From: Aquila chrysaetos chrysaetos
Lineage: Eukaryota > Chordata > Aves > Accipitriformes > Accipitridae
Assembly: GCF_900496995.4 (NCBI RefSeq)
Contig: NC_044012.1
Span: 25,024,759 to 25,088,758 of the forward strand
Length of the DNA: 64,000 nucleotides
Direction: 5' to 3'
A model generated the notes under the pieces. That model did not search any database, was not told the DNA's origin, and was given only the letters and a program-made list of their open reading frames with translations. Both the position numbers and the translations under genes were made by a program. This document shows, piece by piece, positions 1 through 10,293 of this stretch; position 1 is the stretch's first letter; each line of letters opens with the position of its first letter.

Positions 1-3000
1 CACCCCTCCCATACCTAAATCTACCCATTCCAGTAGTCCAAGCTGGACTCTCCCCAAATTTCTGACTGCAAACGATTGGGATGGGGGTTACGGATCTTGT
101 CACTCCCTCCCCAGCCTGTCTGGACCATGGGTATTCCCTACCCTGACAGCCCACTGGAAGAAGAAGAGGAGCCATCTTTTTTTTTTTTTTTTTTTTTTGC
201 TATTAAACCAGCAGTTGTTCCCTCCCTGCACACACAGGTATCACAGAGGCTTTCAGAAATCTTAACCAGAGTGACAGGCTAAGGTTGCTGTGAAATTAAA
301 ACCAAAGCCGTACAGCAAACGGCACTGAATTACAGGCTACAACTGTCCCAGGGCTGGAGCTCCGGCAGAGGCAGGAGCATTTTGCCTTTGGGGAAAAGCA
401 TCCAGGGAGCAGCTGGAAGAAGGCGGGATTGGGGAAGAGGATGAAGATGCTGCTGAGCACAGCCCCACTGCAGATTAAGACACTGGCATGAATAAGGAGG
501 CAGCACGTTCCCAACTTTTACATCTCACCGCAAGCTCCAGGCTCACTCGGAGGGTCCGACACTGTCCAAGGCAGGAGGGGTTTGTATATCTCAGCCTCTG
601 AACACAAAACACCTTCAGCAGCAGCTTAATCCAACTTGCTGTGACATGGGGGACACACACGCACCTCTCCATCGCCTCCCTCGCAGCTCAGAGAGCTGCA
701 TGCTTCCCACCTAGCAGGAGCTCAGACACACAAGCTAACAAGGTCACCCAGCCGGAGTTGCAGTGAGGCTGCAGGGACCAACACATCTCACTTCTGGCAG
801 GCGTTTAGACCCGATCGATGGATGGCAATTTGCCTCTCCCTTCGCATAAGTATTTCCACTCCAGGAATGCTTTTAATTACTGTAGCTATCATGGATTTTT
901 CATGGGACTGTTTGAATTTGGTCAAACCTTGGCACCAAAATCTTCCATCATCTCTCCAGTCCAGCTTTAAGACCAACATGCTGCGTACAGTTAAAGCACC
1001 CGTTTGGTGCTTCCAAAACCAGAGTCCAGCTCAGCTCTCTCCAGCTCGCTCCGCGTCCATCACAAATTAAACCCCACAGCACTGCTGCTGCTTTAAGATT
1101 TGTTCAGCTTCAGAGGTGCTTTTCTCTGCTGCGTTACAAAGCCCTTCCCATCACCTGCAACTGGGGATTTAAGCATCTACCTCATCTACACCTAATGAAA
1201 GGCAAGAGTGTTATTGCCTTGAACTGCGTCCAGGCATACACAAACACTCCAACATACAGACAACCGCAGCAGAGAAAGGCAAACTGCAACCCCATGCATG
1301 GGAAGATTAGCACAAACATTAGATATGTTTTAAAACGCACTCACCAGGCATCTCTTAAGAAAAACACCTACAGCCCAGCTGCTGTCTGTTTAGGAGCAGC
1401 CAGCAGAGCCCCTCGCAGCTTCTGGCCTCTTAACCAGCAACAATTTACTGCTAATTTACACCTGAGCCCAGTTTTCTCCTCCGGCTTCAGCTATGCTTCT
1501 TAAAGCAGCAGCTGTGAAGCCGCTTTTCATTTGCCTCCTAGCACAGGTGGAGGAACCAGAGCCAAACAGTGCAATGACTTCAACCCATCACTTCATCCAT
1601 CAGCCACAGCCGGTACAGAGAGACCCAGGAGTCCTACTTCCCCACCTCCCCACTACCCACAGTGAGACAATGAGGTCTGCGTTGGGCTCTTTCCATAATT
1701 TAACCATCAGAGCAGCATGCAGTAGAATGGCTCCAGGCTGGACACAATCCAGCAGTAATTGCAAGGCACATGCAAGGGAGACTCAACTGATGGAATTGTG
1801 CCAGCTCCGGAGTGGGCCCAGAGCAGAGACAGCCAAGGCCCGTGGGCGGTTTAATGAAATCACAGAGGTTCAGTGAGCACCCCAGTGCCTCCAGGTCTGC
1901 TGGAAGACCCTGTGCAAGTTACATTTCTTCCTCTGGACTTCAGTGTGCTCTATATAAACTTGGGAACCTTCACTGCTCTTAAGCATCTGGGGTTAATGTC
2001 AGGCTGAGAGCATCAACACCCCACTTCAGTGGGAGGACTGGGTGCTCAGCCTGGTCAGGATCAGCCCCCCACAACCACTTCGACCAAGGAGCAATCCTGG
2101 AAACTGTTCACAACACAGCAAGCCCCAAATCTCCTCTAACAGTCCTGAATTGACCCCAGGAAGGCTGGATTTGAGCAGGAACATCTATTCAAGGAGTAGC
2201 AGGAGACTCTACATCAGTGGCAAAAGCTAACGACAGCCTAAATGTTACTTTTATTACAGCCTCTGATAAAGTATAATTATAGAGCAGTTGAAGTAAGCGC
2301 TGAGCTCTTCCAGTTTGTCTCGCAGATCCTTCAGTAGGTACTCGTGTGCCAAAGGCAATGCGAGCAGAGAAGTAAAGCTCGTAAATCAGCTGTGCTATTT
2401 CCCCAACCTTCCACAAGCAGGCTCTGAATTTCTCCAGATCTCACTTACCAAACAACCCCATGACGATGAGAGGGGAAGCACAGCACCATTCTTTCCCTCT
2501 GGCCCACAAGGGTGAACAGAGATTGGAGCTAAAGGTCAGTTTTAGCCCTAGGATGTTAAAATAAAACAGAAATAAACCAGCAAAGAGTAAAACCAAGGCT
2601 GAAAGCAAGGCGGCTTCTCCTCTGCAGAGCACTGAAGAGCCACAGCAGCCTTCCAAGAGGAGTCACAAGAGCTGAAAAAGCACAATGGTCCCCCATTGAT
2701 AACCCCTACAAAGCCACAAAACAACTCCAGGTGGCCAAATATCTGGAAGCACTTTGATTTTTTTGTCTTTAAATCACCTGGATTTAAAGCTTCATATGTA
2801 GAAAGCCAACACCTCTCTCCCTATCTCCAACTGCAGGCTCTTCTGCCTTCCCATAGGGAGCTCTGCAGAAAGCCAAGCCCCCTCCTTCCTCACACCTTCC
2901 CAGCTGCTGGGGAAGGTGTGAAACTTTCCATCCACAGACTCTGCTTTTACACTTCCCCAATTATCGGTCTCGCTGGTACAAAGACGCTGAATTCATTAGG

Positions 3001-3629
3001 AGAAGCAGGACAGTTCTGGCAACTCAGCCCCAGGAAGCGTGGAGACAACACATGGACCAGATCTGCTCTACCTCCTCTCCCAGCCGGACAGCTTCACCCA
3101 AATTTTATTGCCCACTCCCCCCAGTTAACAATATCCCCAGAACCACAGCTATAATGGCTTCCTGTGGCTGCAAGCAACATCAAAATGAGATCTAATTTCT
3201 AAAGAAGTCCCTTCTCTGTGTGGAGAGGGACTAGGCAGGGACTTAGGAGAGCAGGTTTCACCGCCAAATACTCCTCCAAATGTCCTGCCCACTTACTTGT
3301 GCTCTCTGGGACAACAGTGTCCAAGGATGCAATGGACTTTAAGGCTTGATCATACATTTTCTTCAATGCACGCGTACCAGATTAGATGGAGCCTATCGGC
3401 CACCAACAAACAGCCTGGATAAAGCAAGAGACCGGTAGCACCCACCCTAATTCAGCACCTCACCGAGACAGATACATGGCTGGCATTGGTATCATCAGAG
3501 AGCTTTCACACGCCGATGAACTCCATCGCAGGCGTGCCCGTGGCTGCACGCCAAGGCAAGAGCAGTCAGCAGCTGATCAGCGTCTTGATCGCAAACAGGC
3601 AGAGCCTCATCCTGATCTCAGAGGGACAA
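1..3629. other. Intergenic stretch, no gene recognised
   Basis: No exon of a known family could be read on either strand; the open frames here are short and have no recognisable motif. There is a T-run near 178–198 and otherwise unremarkable mixed-composition DNA. In mammals the neighbour on this side of SF3B4 is SV2A, transcribed the same way, so its promoter or first non-coding exon could lie here, but none of its coding sequence is visible. A minus-strand donor-like site (CAA|GTAAGT) near 3295 is the only hint and is weak. Confidence 0.5.
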
Positions 3630-3648
3630 CCCCTGGTTCTTAAAAGAC

Positions 3649-3654
3649 TTTATT
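3649..3654 (-). terminator. SF3B4: SF3B4 poly(A) signal AATAAA
   Basis: Canonical AATAAA on the minus strand, about 295 bases beyond the SF3B4 stop codon. It implies a short 3'UTR ending near 3630. No competing AATAAA occurs between it and the stop. Confidence 0.8.
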
Positions 3655-3947
3655 TGTAAATGGGCAATCACTGCTTTACATAGAAAAACAAATCCTGCTA
3701 AAAGTACCTTGAAAAATCTTCAAGGCCAAGGTAAATGGAAAGAGAAGGCAAAAAGTAACCAAAATGAACACTATAAAAAGAAATGGGGAAAAAGATGGGG
3801 AGAGGGAAAGATAGAGGGGGGAGCTGTGACAGGGCTGGACCCAACCACCGCTCTTGGGTGCAGGTACGTTAGTCTAAGGGGAAAGGAAAGTCTGAGGGCA
3901 GAGAGAGAAGGATCCCCAGCAGGGAGGAGGTTTTGCCACCACCGTGT

Positions 3948-6900
3948 TTAGGGCAGGGGGCCCCTCAAGGGGCCACGAGGCGGCACCCCGGGGGGCCTCT
4001 GTGCAGGCCGGGGTGGCAGGGGGACCCTCTGATAGCCATACGGCGGGGGGCGAGGGGGACCATTGTACCCGTGAGGAGGCATCAGCGGAGGAGGGCCGCG
4101 CATCCCGTGGTGCGGCATGGGGCCTGGGTGACCTGCGGGGACAGAGCACAGACGTTAACAACCTCTGCGGAGACAAGCGGCAACAGCCAATCCCTCACCC
4201 TTGGGTGCCAGCTCTAGCGGGTGCCCAAGGTTTGGGCCAACGCTCTCCCTCGTTCCTCCCCCCTACCAGCAGGTCCTGGAGAAATGAGTCTCTCCTAGGA
4301 CCCCACCACAGCTGGTGGACACAACAGGTCTCAGGAACCCTCCCTGGTGGCAAAACCCAGTTGATATCCTGACATGAGAGATGGCAGGGGGAAATCACCA
4401 AAAATCGCAGAGCCCCACATCACGACGAACACGAGGAAAGCCCCGGGAGACCCTGGTTTAGCAGCTCGCAGCTGCCAGGTCTTGCTCCAAGACATCTCTC
4501 CGCAGGGAGGCCACGATATCACCTCCTCCCCGTCCCCATTAAGCTAGGAACGAGGGAGGGCGGCAGGGCCGAAGCAAGTGCTAAACTCAATGGAGTGTGT
4601 ACGATCGATAGAAAAGAACACATACCGCCTCTTGCAGGCACCCACTTACCCATGGGCGACCCGAAATGAGGTCCTCGGGGTGGCATACCCATGGGTGGGG
4701 GTCCAGGGTGTGGCATGCCAGGTGGGGGCCGAGGGGGAGGCTGGCCTCCGGAGCCCGGTGGTCCTGGGTGATGCTGGCCCATCCCAGGTGGCCCATGGTG
4801 CACTTGCATGGGAGGCATTCCTGAGGGAATAACGAGTCGAGGGACGTTCGCAACAAGGGCAGCCGCTTGGCACGGTGGCTCCGGGCCCCCACAGCCCAGA
4901 GGGGCACTAATTCCAGCTGTACAGTTACCTCAGGTACAGAAGCAAGGTCTGCAAAGGGGTTTCTGCTACCAAAAGGGAGGTTAATGAGGAGAAAGTGCAA
5001 AGTTCTCTGACAAGAGGCAACAGGAACAGGCTGCGGCATAGGAAATGCTGCTTGGATGTAAAGGGCAAGGTTGAGAAAGATGTGACAGCAAGCATGGTGC
5101 AGCCCTGGGACAGGGGCTCGGAGAGAAATCATCACCCTTGGAGATTTTGGACAAGCTCCCTGAGCAACCTGACTTTGAAGCTTGCCCTGCTCTGAGCAGG
5201 AGTGGCCTGGGTCCCTCCAAATCTACTTTTTTCTATTATTCTCTTATTTTATCCCTTTAAAAAAAACCAAACAAACACAGATTCTTTTCTCCTCATCAGA
5301 AACTCAAAAGCCCAGCGTGGCTTCACAGGGCATGTGGTGCAGAAGCGCTCAGTTAGGCTTTCCTTTGCCATGTGTAATTGGCTACTCTAACGCCTGAAAA
5401 GCCAGCTTGTAATCGGGGACAAGCAGCAGCCATCTGGTCACTCACACAGCCAGAGCCACAATCACACAAAGCACCCTAATCAGCCAGCGTGGGAGAGTGT
5501 CTCAGTGCAGGGGTCGTTTTAGAGCAAGCAGGATTAAACAAAAACAAAACCAAAAAAATTAAATTGCAAATTTCACTTAATTTTTGCATTTGAAACCAGA
5601 GCCTAGATGTATATGCTGCTCATTCCCCAGTACTACAGGGCTAAAAATGGAAAGAAATCAAAGAAACATTTTGTTCTCATGTCTTGAATTAGCTCCTGCC
5701 TGGCAGAGCCGCAGACTGTGCTAAGAAGGTTCACACTTAACATATTAGTTTACACTAGAGAAAAATGACCAAGACTTGGAGTCTCATTAACATCCTCCCA
5801 GCCAGAACAGCACCCGAGACCTTAAAAGCTTGCACCATGACGGACCCTGCCTTCCCGTGTCCCACACCTTCACACCTCGAGGAAACTACTGTCTTGACCC
5901 AACTGGATGCCTCCCAGAAGGGCACTACTTCCTAAATCACCAAAGTGCTTCATCAATCCCACTGGGCCCCGCTCCAGGCTATTTTTTAACACATTTTAGA
6001 ACATCCAGGAGAGAAACCCAGAAACTAGGCGCAGCGCCACTGACGTGACATACTCGCTCCTACGCAGACCCTCCCTTTTCTTCACTAGGCTGCCCTGTGC
6101 TGCAGAGAGCAACATCCTGGGGAAAGCTGCTGCGTTCAGTCCCTTACAGAGGACGGCAACAGTTTTCTCCCCATTTTACAGAAGGGGAACCTCAGGGAAG
6201 ATAAAGGAGGGGGCAATTTACCCAAGCCCAGCCCCCCAAAGGAGAAGACAAGCTACGTTTCCCAAGCTCAATACCTGATTGCTGCTTACCTGGATGGTGC
6301 ATCCCGCCCGGAGGGAAGGGGTGTGGGTGAGGTGGGTGTCCCCCAGCAGGTGCAGCCCCGGAGGGGGGGCCAGGGGCACCCGCACCGGGGGGCATGGGTG
6401 GGGGCGGCATGGCAGGAGGCATGCCGGGAGGCATCGCTCCGGGGGGCGGCACCGGCGGGGGGAACGATCCTGGGGGCGGGAGGCCTGGGAAGAGAGACAG
6501 CGAGAATTTGATTAAGTATAAAAAGTAAACAAACCAAAAGCATTAAGAAAAACCCAAACACAACTCCCAGGCAATCAGGAAGGAGGGGAAAGCACACAGA
6601 GCCACAGGAACCATAAAAAAACAGCAGACAGAAGCAGGATCCTTTCAGCTCTGGGACACTGCAGGCCGAGCTGCCACGGGGAGGGAAGAGGACATCCTAA
6701 GGTCCTGCCTGCTCATGATCCTACAGCTCCACTGAGGGTTTTGCGCCGACTGTCACCAAAGAGCACCCACACGGTGCGGCACCGCTGCCCTGAGCCTCCC
6801 CACGTGACAAGGAGCGGCTCCACTCGAGGCACAGCAGAATGCAGCCACCCCCGGGACCGGTGGTGGACGGGCACAACAGCCTCCCGTCAACCAACGTGGC

Positions 6901-8724
6901 ACAGAGACGGGCGCTGCCACGATTCACCCACCTGGAGGAGTGACGCCAGGTCCCAGGGTGGTAACAACAGGGGTAGGGACAGACGGAGGAGGAGGAGCAT
7001 CGGCAAACAGCTGATGGGGCCGATCCGCCTGTGAGAGAGGGTTCTGGGCTGCCAGGAGACGCTCGGCGGCTGAGCCGTGCCGCTCGCCTTTGGAATCTTT
7101 TTTGAAGGCGTAGGAAACGGTGATGGGCCTGTTGCAGAGGTACTGTCCGTTCATGGCCTCGATGGCAGCATCTGAGGCATCGAAGCTGGCAAAGTTGATG
7201 AAGGCGTAACCCTTCGAGTTGCCCGTGTCGGGGTCTCGCATGATCTTGGGCGTCTGCAGGATGACCCCGAAGGCGCTGAAGGTGTCATACAACAGCTTCT
7301 CATCGATTTCAGGGTCCAGGTTGCCAATGAAGATGTTGGCCCCCACGTCCAGGTTTTTGTTGTGGGCTGAGGCTTTGTTCACTCGGATTGGCTTCCCGTA
7401 TAATTTGATCATGTTCATGATCTTAATGGCATAATCCGCGTCCTCCTCACTGAGGAACTCCACAAACCCATAGCCTGCAACGAGTCCCCAAACAGAGCTT
7501 TAGGAGAGGGCAGACCCATGGCCTCCCACAGCTCATCCAACACCGCTTGATTTAAAACCAGAGAGCCCCAGGCTCCCCTCACAGGAAGGAAGATGATCTC
7601 CCCTAGGGATCATCCATCCCTCACCTCTCTTCCCACAGTAATCTCTCTCTGGCTGTTCCCAGCTGAAGTATTTTATTCAACAGGCAGCTTTTGAGAGAGA
7701 ACGGTAAATATCTTACCTTGGTGCTGGCCTGTGACTCGATCCTTGGGCATGTGGGTATTGACGACCGGTCCCGCTTGGAGAAAGAGCTCCCACAGCAGCG
7801 GCTCACTGACCTTCTCGTCCAACCCCCCGACGTACACCGTTGCATCTTGAGCGGAGGGAAAAAGAAAAGCCGATTTAGACCCGTGAGCCCAGGAAGCTGG
7901 AAGTCTCGGCTATGTGAGAACTTCTGGGCTCGACGCTGAAATCGCTCAGGCCCGAGGCAGAGATTCCCCTTAAACTTTTAACCAGATCCCCCATAATTAT
8001 GCCCTCAACCAGGGAGGCCCGCAAACCCTCCCCCCCACTTTTCTCTAGGGAGACCAGAACCCCTCCATTCCAGCTCCTGTGTGCCCAGGAAGCCTACTGC
8101 CCCCCCTTTTGCCCAGTAAGGCCAGGACCCCAAAGCTGACACCCCCCCCGGCCATCTCTCAGGAGCCCAGGTCCTCTCCATAGCCCCCTTAGCCTCCAGC
8201 TCACCCTGTGTGTGTCCCCCAATAGCACCCCATGTCTCCAGGGAGCCCATGCTCCCCCCCCAAGCCCCCAAACATCTCCAGGTAACTCTGGCCCCCCCAC
8301 AAGGCACCCCATGTCCCCAGGGTCCACCCACGGAGGTCCCCAGGGACCCCCCATGTTCCCAGGGAGCCCAGGCCCCCACCCCAAACCATCTCCAGGGAGC
8401 CTGGGACCCACTCCCTCCCCCCAGCTCCAACATGACCCCAGGGACCCCTGCCCCGCCCCCTACGTCCCCAGGGAGCCCAGCCCCCCCCCCCCGCCACGTG
8501 CCCAGGGAGCCTATGCCACCCCCCAAACATCTCCAGGGAGCCCAGGACACCACCACCACCACCACCACCACCCACCCCCCCCCCCCCCCAGCTCCACCAC
8601 GTCCCCGGGGACCCCCCCCCACGTCCCCCGTCTGCCCCGCAGCCCCTCCCCGCCCCCCGCGGCAGGCCCCGGCGCGGCCCCGCCGCTCACCCTGGTTCCG
8701 CTCGGAGATGGGCCCCGCCGCCAT
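3948..8724 (-). CDS. SF3B4: Splicing factor 3B subunit 4 (SF3b49/SAP49), complete, 6 coding exons, 418 aa
   Basis: SF3B4 is the U2 snRNP SF3b subunit that binds pre-mRNA just upstream of the branch site and contacts SF3B2, in the nucleus. The joined exons give 1257 nt (418 aa plus stop), close to the human 424 aa. Residues 1–12 match the human start ([12 protein letters not shown]). RRM1 lies at about 13–91 (TVYVGG at its start, GYGFVEF as RNP1) and RRM2 at about 100–179 (NIFIGN as RNP2, KGYAFINF as RNP1). From about 205 onward the protein is a proline/glycine/methionine-rich tail with [11 protein letters not shown]-type motifs ending RGPLRGPLP. The RRMs appear essentially identical to human, while the tail differs by small indels and lacks the final Gln. 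The start ATG overlaps a YY1-type motif. Identification is certain; the exon ends are supported by frame and GT-AG at every junction. Confidence 0.97.
6169..6232 (+). repeat. Possible ancient SINE (MIR-like) fragment in SF3B4 intron 4
   Basis: The stretch carries CCATTTTACAGA followed by AGGGGAAC, a CTCAGGGA block and TTTACCCAAG. This order resembles the core and 3' half of CORE-SINE/MIR elements (CATTTTACAGATGGGGAAAC, GAGGCACAGAG, TTGCCCAAG). The copy is short and diverged, so this is a resemblance only. Confidence 0.3.
8205..8545. repeat. Degenerate C-rich minisatellite in SF3B4 intron 1
   Basis: A motif near CCCCAGGGAGCC recurs about every 30–60 bases, separated by C-runs and variants of AACATCTCCAGG and CATGTCCCCAGG. 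It makes long, biased open frames on both strands that are not genes. Transcribed from the minus strand it would be a G-run-rich RNA. Confidence 0.75.
8547..8589. repeat. (CAC)n microsatellite followed by a C15 run
   Basis: A perfect CAC trinucleotide run of about nine units (about 8549–8573) passes directly into 15 consecutive C (8575–8589). It lies in SF3B4 intron 1 near the promoter. On the transcribed strand this reads as a GTG run preceded by a poly-G tract. Confidence 0.9.
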
Positions 8725-8990
8725 CTTGCACCGCCGCCCGCTCCCGCTCCCGCTCGCGCGGCGCCGCCGTCACGCAACGCCGCCGCGCGCCGTGACGTCA
8801 GCCGCAGGCGCCAGTCCCGCCCCCTAATGCCGACGAGACGGGGATGGACCGGAAGTAGCGTCACGGCTGAGCGCCGGGAAGGCGCGGCGGCCATCTTGAG
8901 TGTGGGCGGGCGGGGCGACCGGGCCGTCCCCGCCCCCCCTTCTGTCGCGATACCCTGCCGTGACAGGCGACGACATCACCCTCACGGCCG
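8600..8990 (-). promoter_or_regulatory. SF3B4: SF3B4 CpG-island promoter
   Basis: CpG-dense, TATA-less sequence spans the SF3B4 start codon and continues about 270 bases upstream. It contains a perfect palindromic CRE (TGACGTCA, 8793–8800), an ETS site (CCGGAAGT, 8849–8856) and two YY1-type motifs: one overlapping the start codon (8717–8729) and one at 8888–8898, both in minus orientation. GC boxes follow near 8900–8920. CRE, ETS and YY1 sites are typical of housekeeping genes such as spliceosome subunits. The transcription start itself cannot be fixed from sequence. Confidence 0.75.
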
Positions 8991-9031
8991 GGAGCACAGC
9001 CCCAGCGGTAAGGGTCCTCAGTGCCCGGGGA

Positions 9032-9331
9032 CCTGAGTGCTGGCGGATCCCAGTGTGGAGGGATCCCAGTGCCGGGGAAATACCAGTGCCGAGGGATCCC
9101 AGTGCCGGGGGATCACCAGTACGGAGGGATATCAGTGCTGGGAGATCCCAGTGCCAGGGGAATCCCAGTGCCGAGAGATCCCAGCGCTGAGGGATCCTAG
9201 TGCTGGGGGAATCCCAGTGCTGGGAGGTCCAGGTGCCAGGAGATCCCACTGTGGAGGGATCCCAGTGCCAGGTAAGGATCCCAGTGCTGGGAGATCCCAG
9301 TACCAGAGGAATGCCAGTGCCGGGGGGGCCC
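9032..9331. repeat. Minisatellite, about 19–20 bp unit, about 15 copies
   Basis: Tandem copies of a unit like GGGATCCCAGTGCCGGG, each slightly different and separated by GA/GG variations, fill this interval between SF3B4 and MTMR11. Most units keep the palindromic GGATCC core. Long open frames on both strands arise from the repeat and are not genes. Confidence 0.9.
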
Positions 9332-9930
9332 CCATGTCCGCAGACCCCCACCTCAGCCTCACGTGCCGGGTGTCCCCCATCCCGCGCCCCCTGCCCAGTT
9401 CCCCCCTCGCGGCCACGCGGTGTCACCTGCAAAACTGCACTTTAATGGGCTCCGAAATACAGACCTCGTGGAAGAGGAGCTGGCCAAGAGCCCCCAGCAG
9501 GGTGAGGGTCCCACCTGCCTCCGCCAGCCCCCCGGGAGGAGGACTGGGGGGGCCACCCGTGGCTCCCCAATCTCCCACCTCATCCCCATTCCTGTCCCCC
9601 CTCCATCCCGAGGCATTTCAGGGCACTGGAGCGGGTCCCTCATGCCATCCCACGGCGGAGGAGATGGGAGTGCGGATGTCAGCCTCACCACGGCCACAGC
9701 CGAGCCCTGCGGTGGGCCCAGGGCACTGCGGGAGCCAGGATCCAGCCGTCCCTGTCCTCCTCGGGGACCCGTGTTACAGCCCTAGAGCCAAGGGCCGGGC
9801 TCCCTGCAAAGCACTGGGGGCTCCCGCACCATTGGTGGGATTAAACCCCCCCAGTAATGCCCAGGAGTGGGGCCTGATCCTGCTCGCCTGGGCTGGATGG
9901 GACCATCCCAGCCCTGAGCTCCTCAAAGCC
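9332..9930. other. Short intergenic gap between SF3B4 promoter and MTMR11 3' end
   Basis: GC-rich unique sequence with no recognisable coding exon on either strand. The open frames show compositional bias (Pro/Gly/Arg/Ser) but no family signature. Part of it may be an extended MTMR11 3'UTR if cleavage occurs downstream of the predicted poly(A) signal. Confidence 0.5.
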
Positions 9931-9949
9931 TCTGTGGAGGTAGCAAGAA

Positions 9950-9955
9950 TTTAAT
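9950..9955 (-). terminator. MTMR11: MTMR11 poly(A) signal ATTAAA
   Basis: The common variant ATTAAA lies on the minus strand about 340 bases past the MTMR11 stop. It predicts transcript cleavage near 9930. No canonical AATAAA was seen nearer the stop. Confidence 0.6.
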
Positions 9956-10293
9956 GAAAAACAAAGAAACTGCCAGACACGGTGAGAGTCGGGGGCACCT
10001 TTGGGGACGCCCCCGCTCTGCCTCCTCCAGCCCAGGCACCAGCAGCTGAGTGGCACCACAGGATCCGGCCCCAAAAAGCCCTGCGGCCTGGTGAGGAGCA
10101 GGATCGCAGCAGTGGGGAACCGCTCAAAGGCAACGGCAGAAGGCGCAGGGCAGTTTTTGGGGGTGGGTGTCCCCAAAATCTGTGAGGCTGGAGGGAGCCC
10201 CGGGGATGGGACACCCCAGAGCCCTGCCGAGGGACGGGGCTGTCCCAGCAGCCGTGTGTCCCCACAGAGTGGGGGATCCCATCCCCGGGACCC

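Larger units (their letters stand above)
3948..8724 (-). other. SF3B4: SF3B4 exon map
   Basis: Coding exons in transcript order (minus strand): 8691–8724, 7717–7845, 6932–7474, 6290–6484, 4650–4820, 3948–4132 (stop TAA at 3948–3950). Exon 1 ends after the first base of the Asp12 codon. Exon 3 carries the end of RRM1, all of RRM2 and the beginning of the tail. Exons 4–6 each encode Pro/Gly-rich tail and all join in phase 1. All five introns read GT...AG on the minus strand. Intron 1 (7846–8690) is filled by C-rich degenerate tandem repeats; intron 5 (4133–4649) and intron 4 (4821–6289) show no exon-like sequence. Confidence 0.92.

Noticed and set aside
1-3600. SV2A coding sequence, expected from mammalian gene order
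   Set aside because: No part of the SV2A N-terminal or transmembrane sequence is visible in any frame; it may lie beyond the window.
8212-9036. 274-residue plus-strand open frame across SF3B4 intron 1 and promoter
   Set aside because: It is made of Pro/Ser/Gly-rich low-complexity sequence from C-rich tandem repeats, antisense to a certain gene, and has no recognisable domain.
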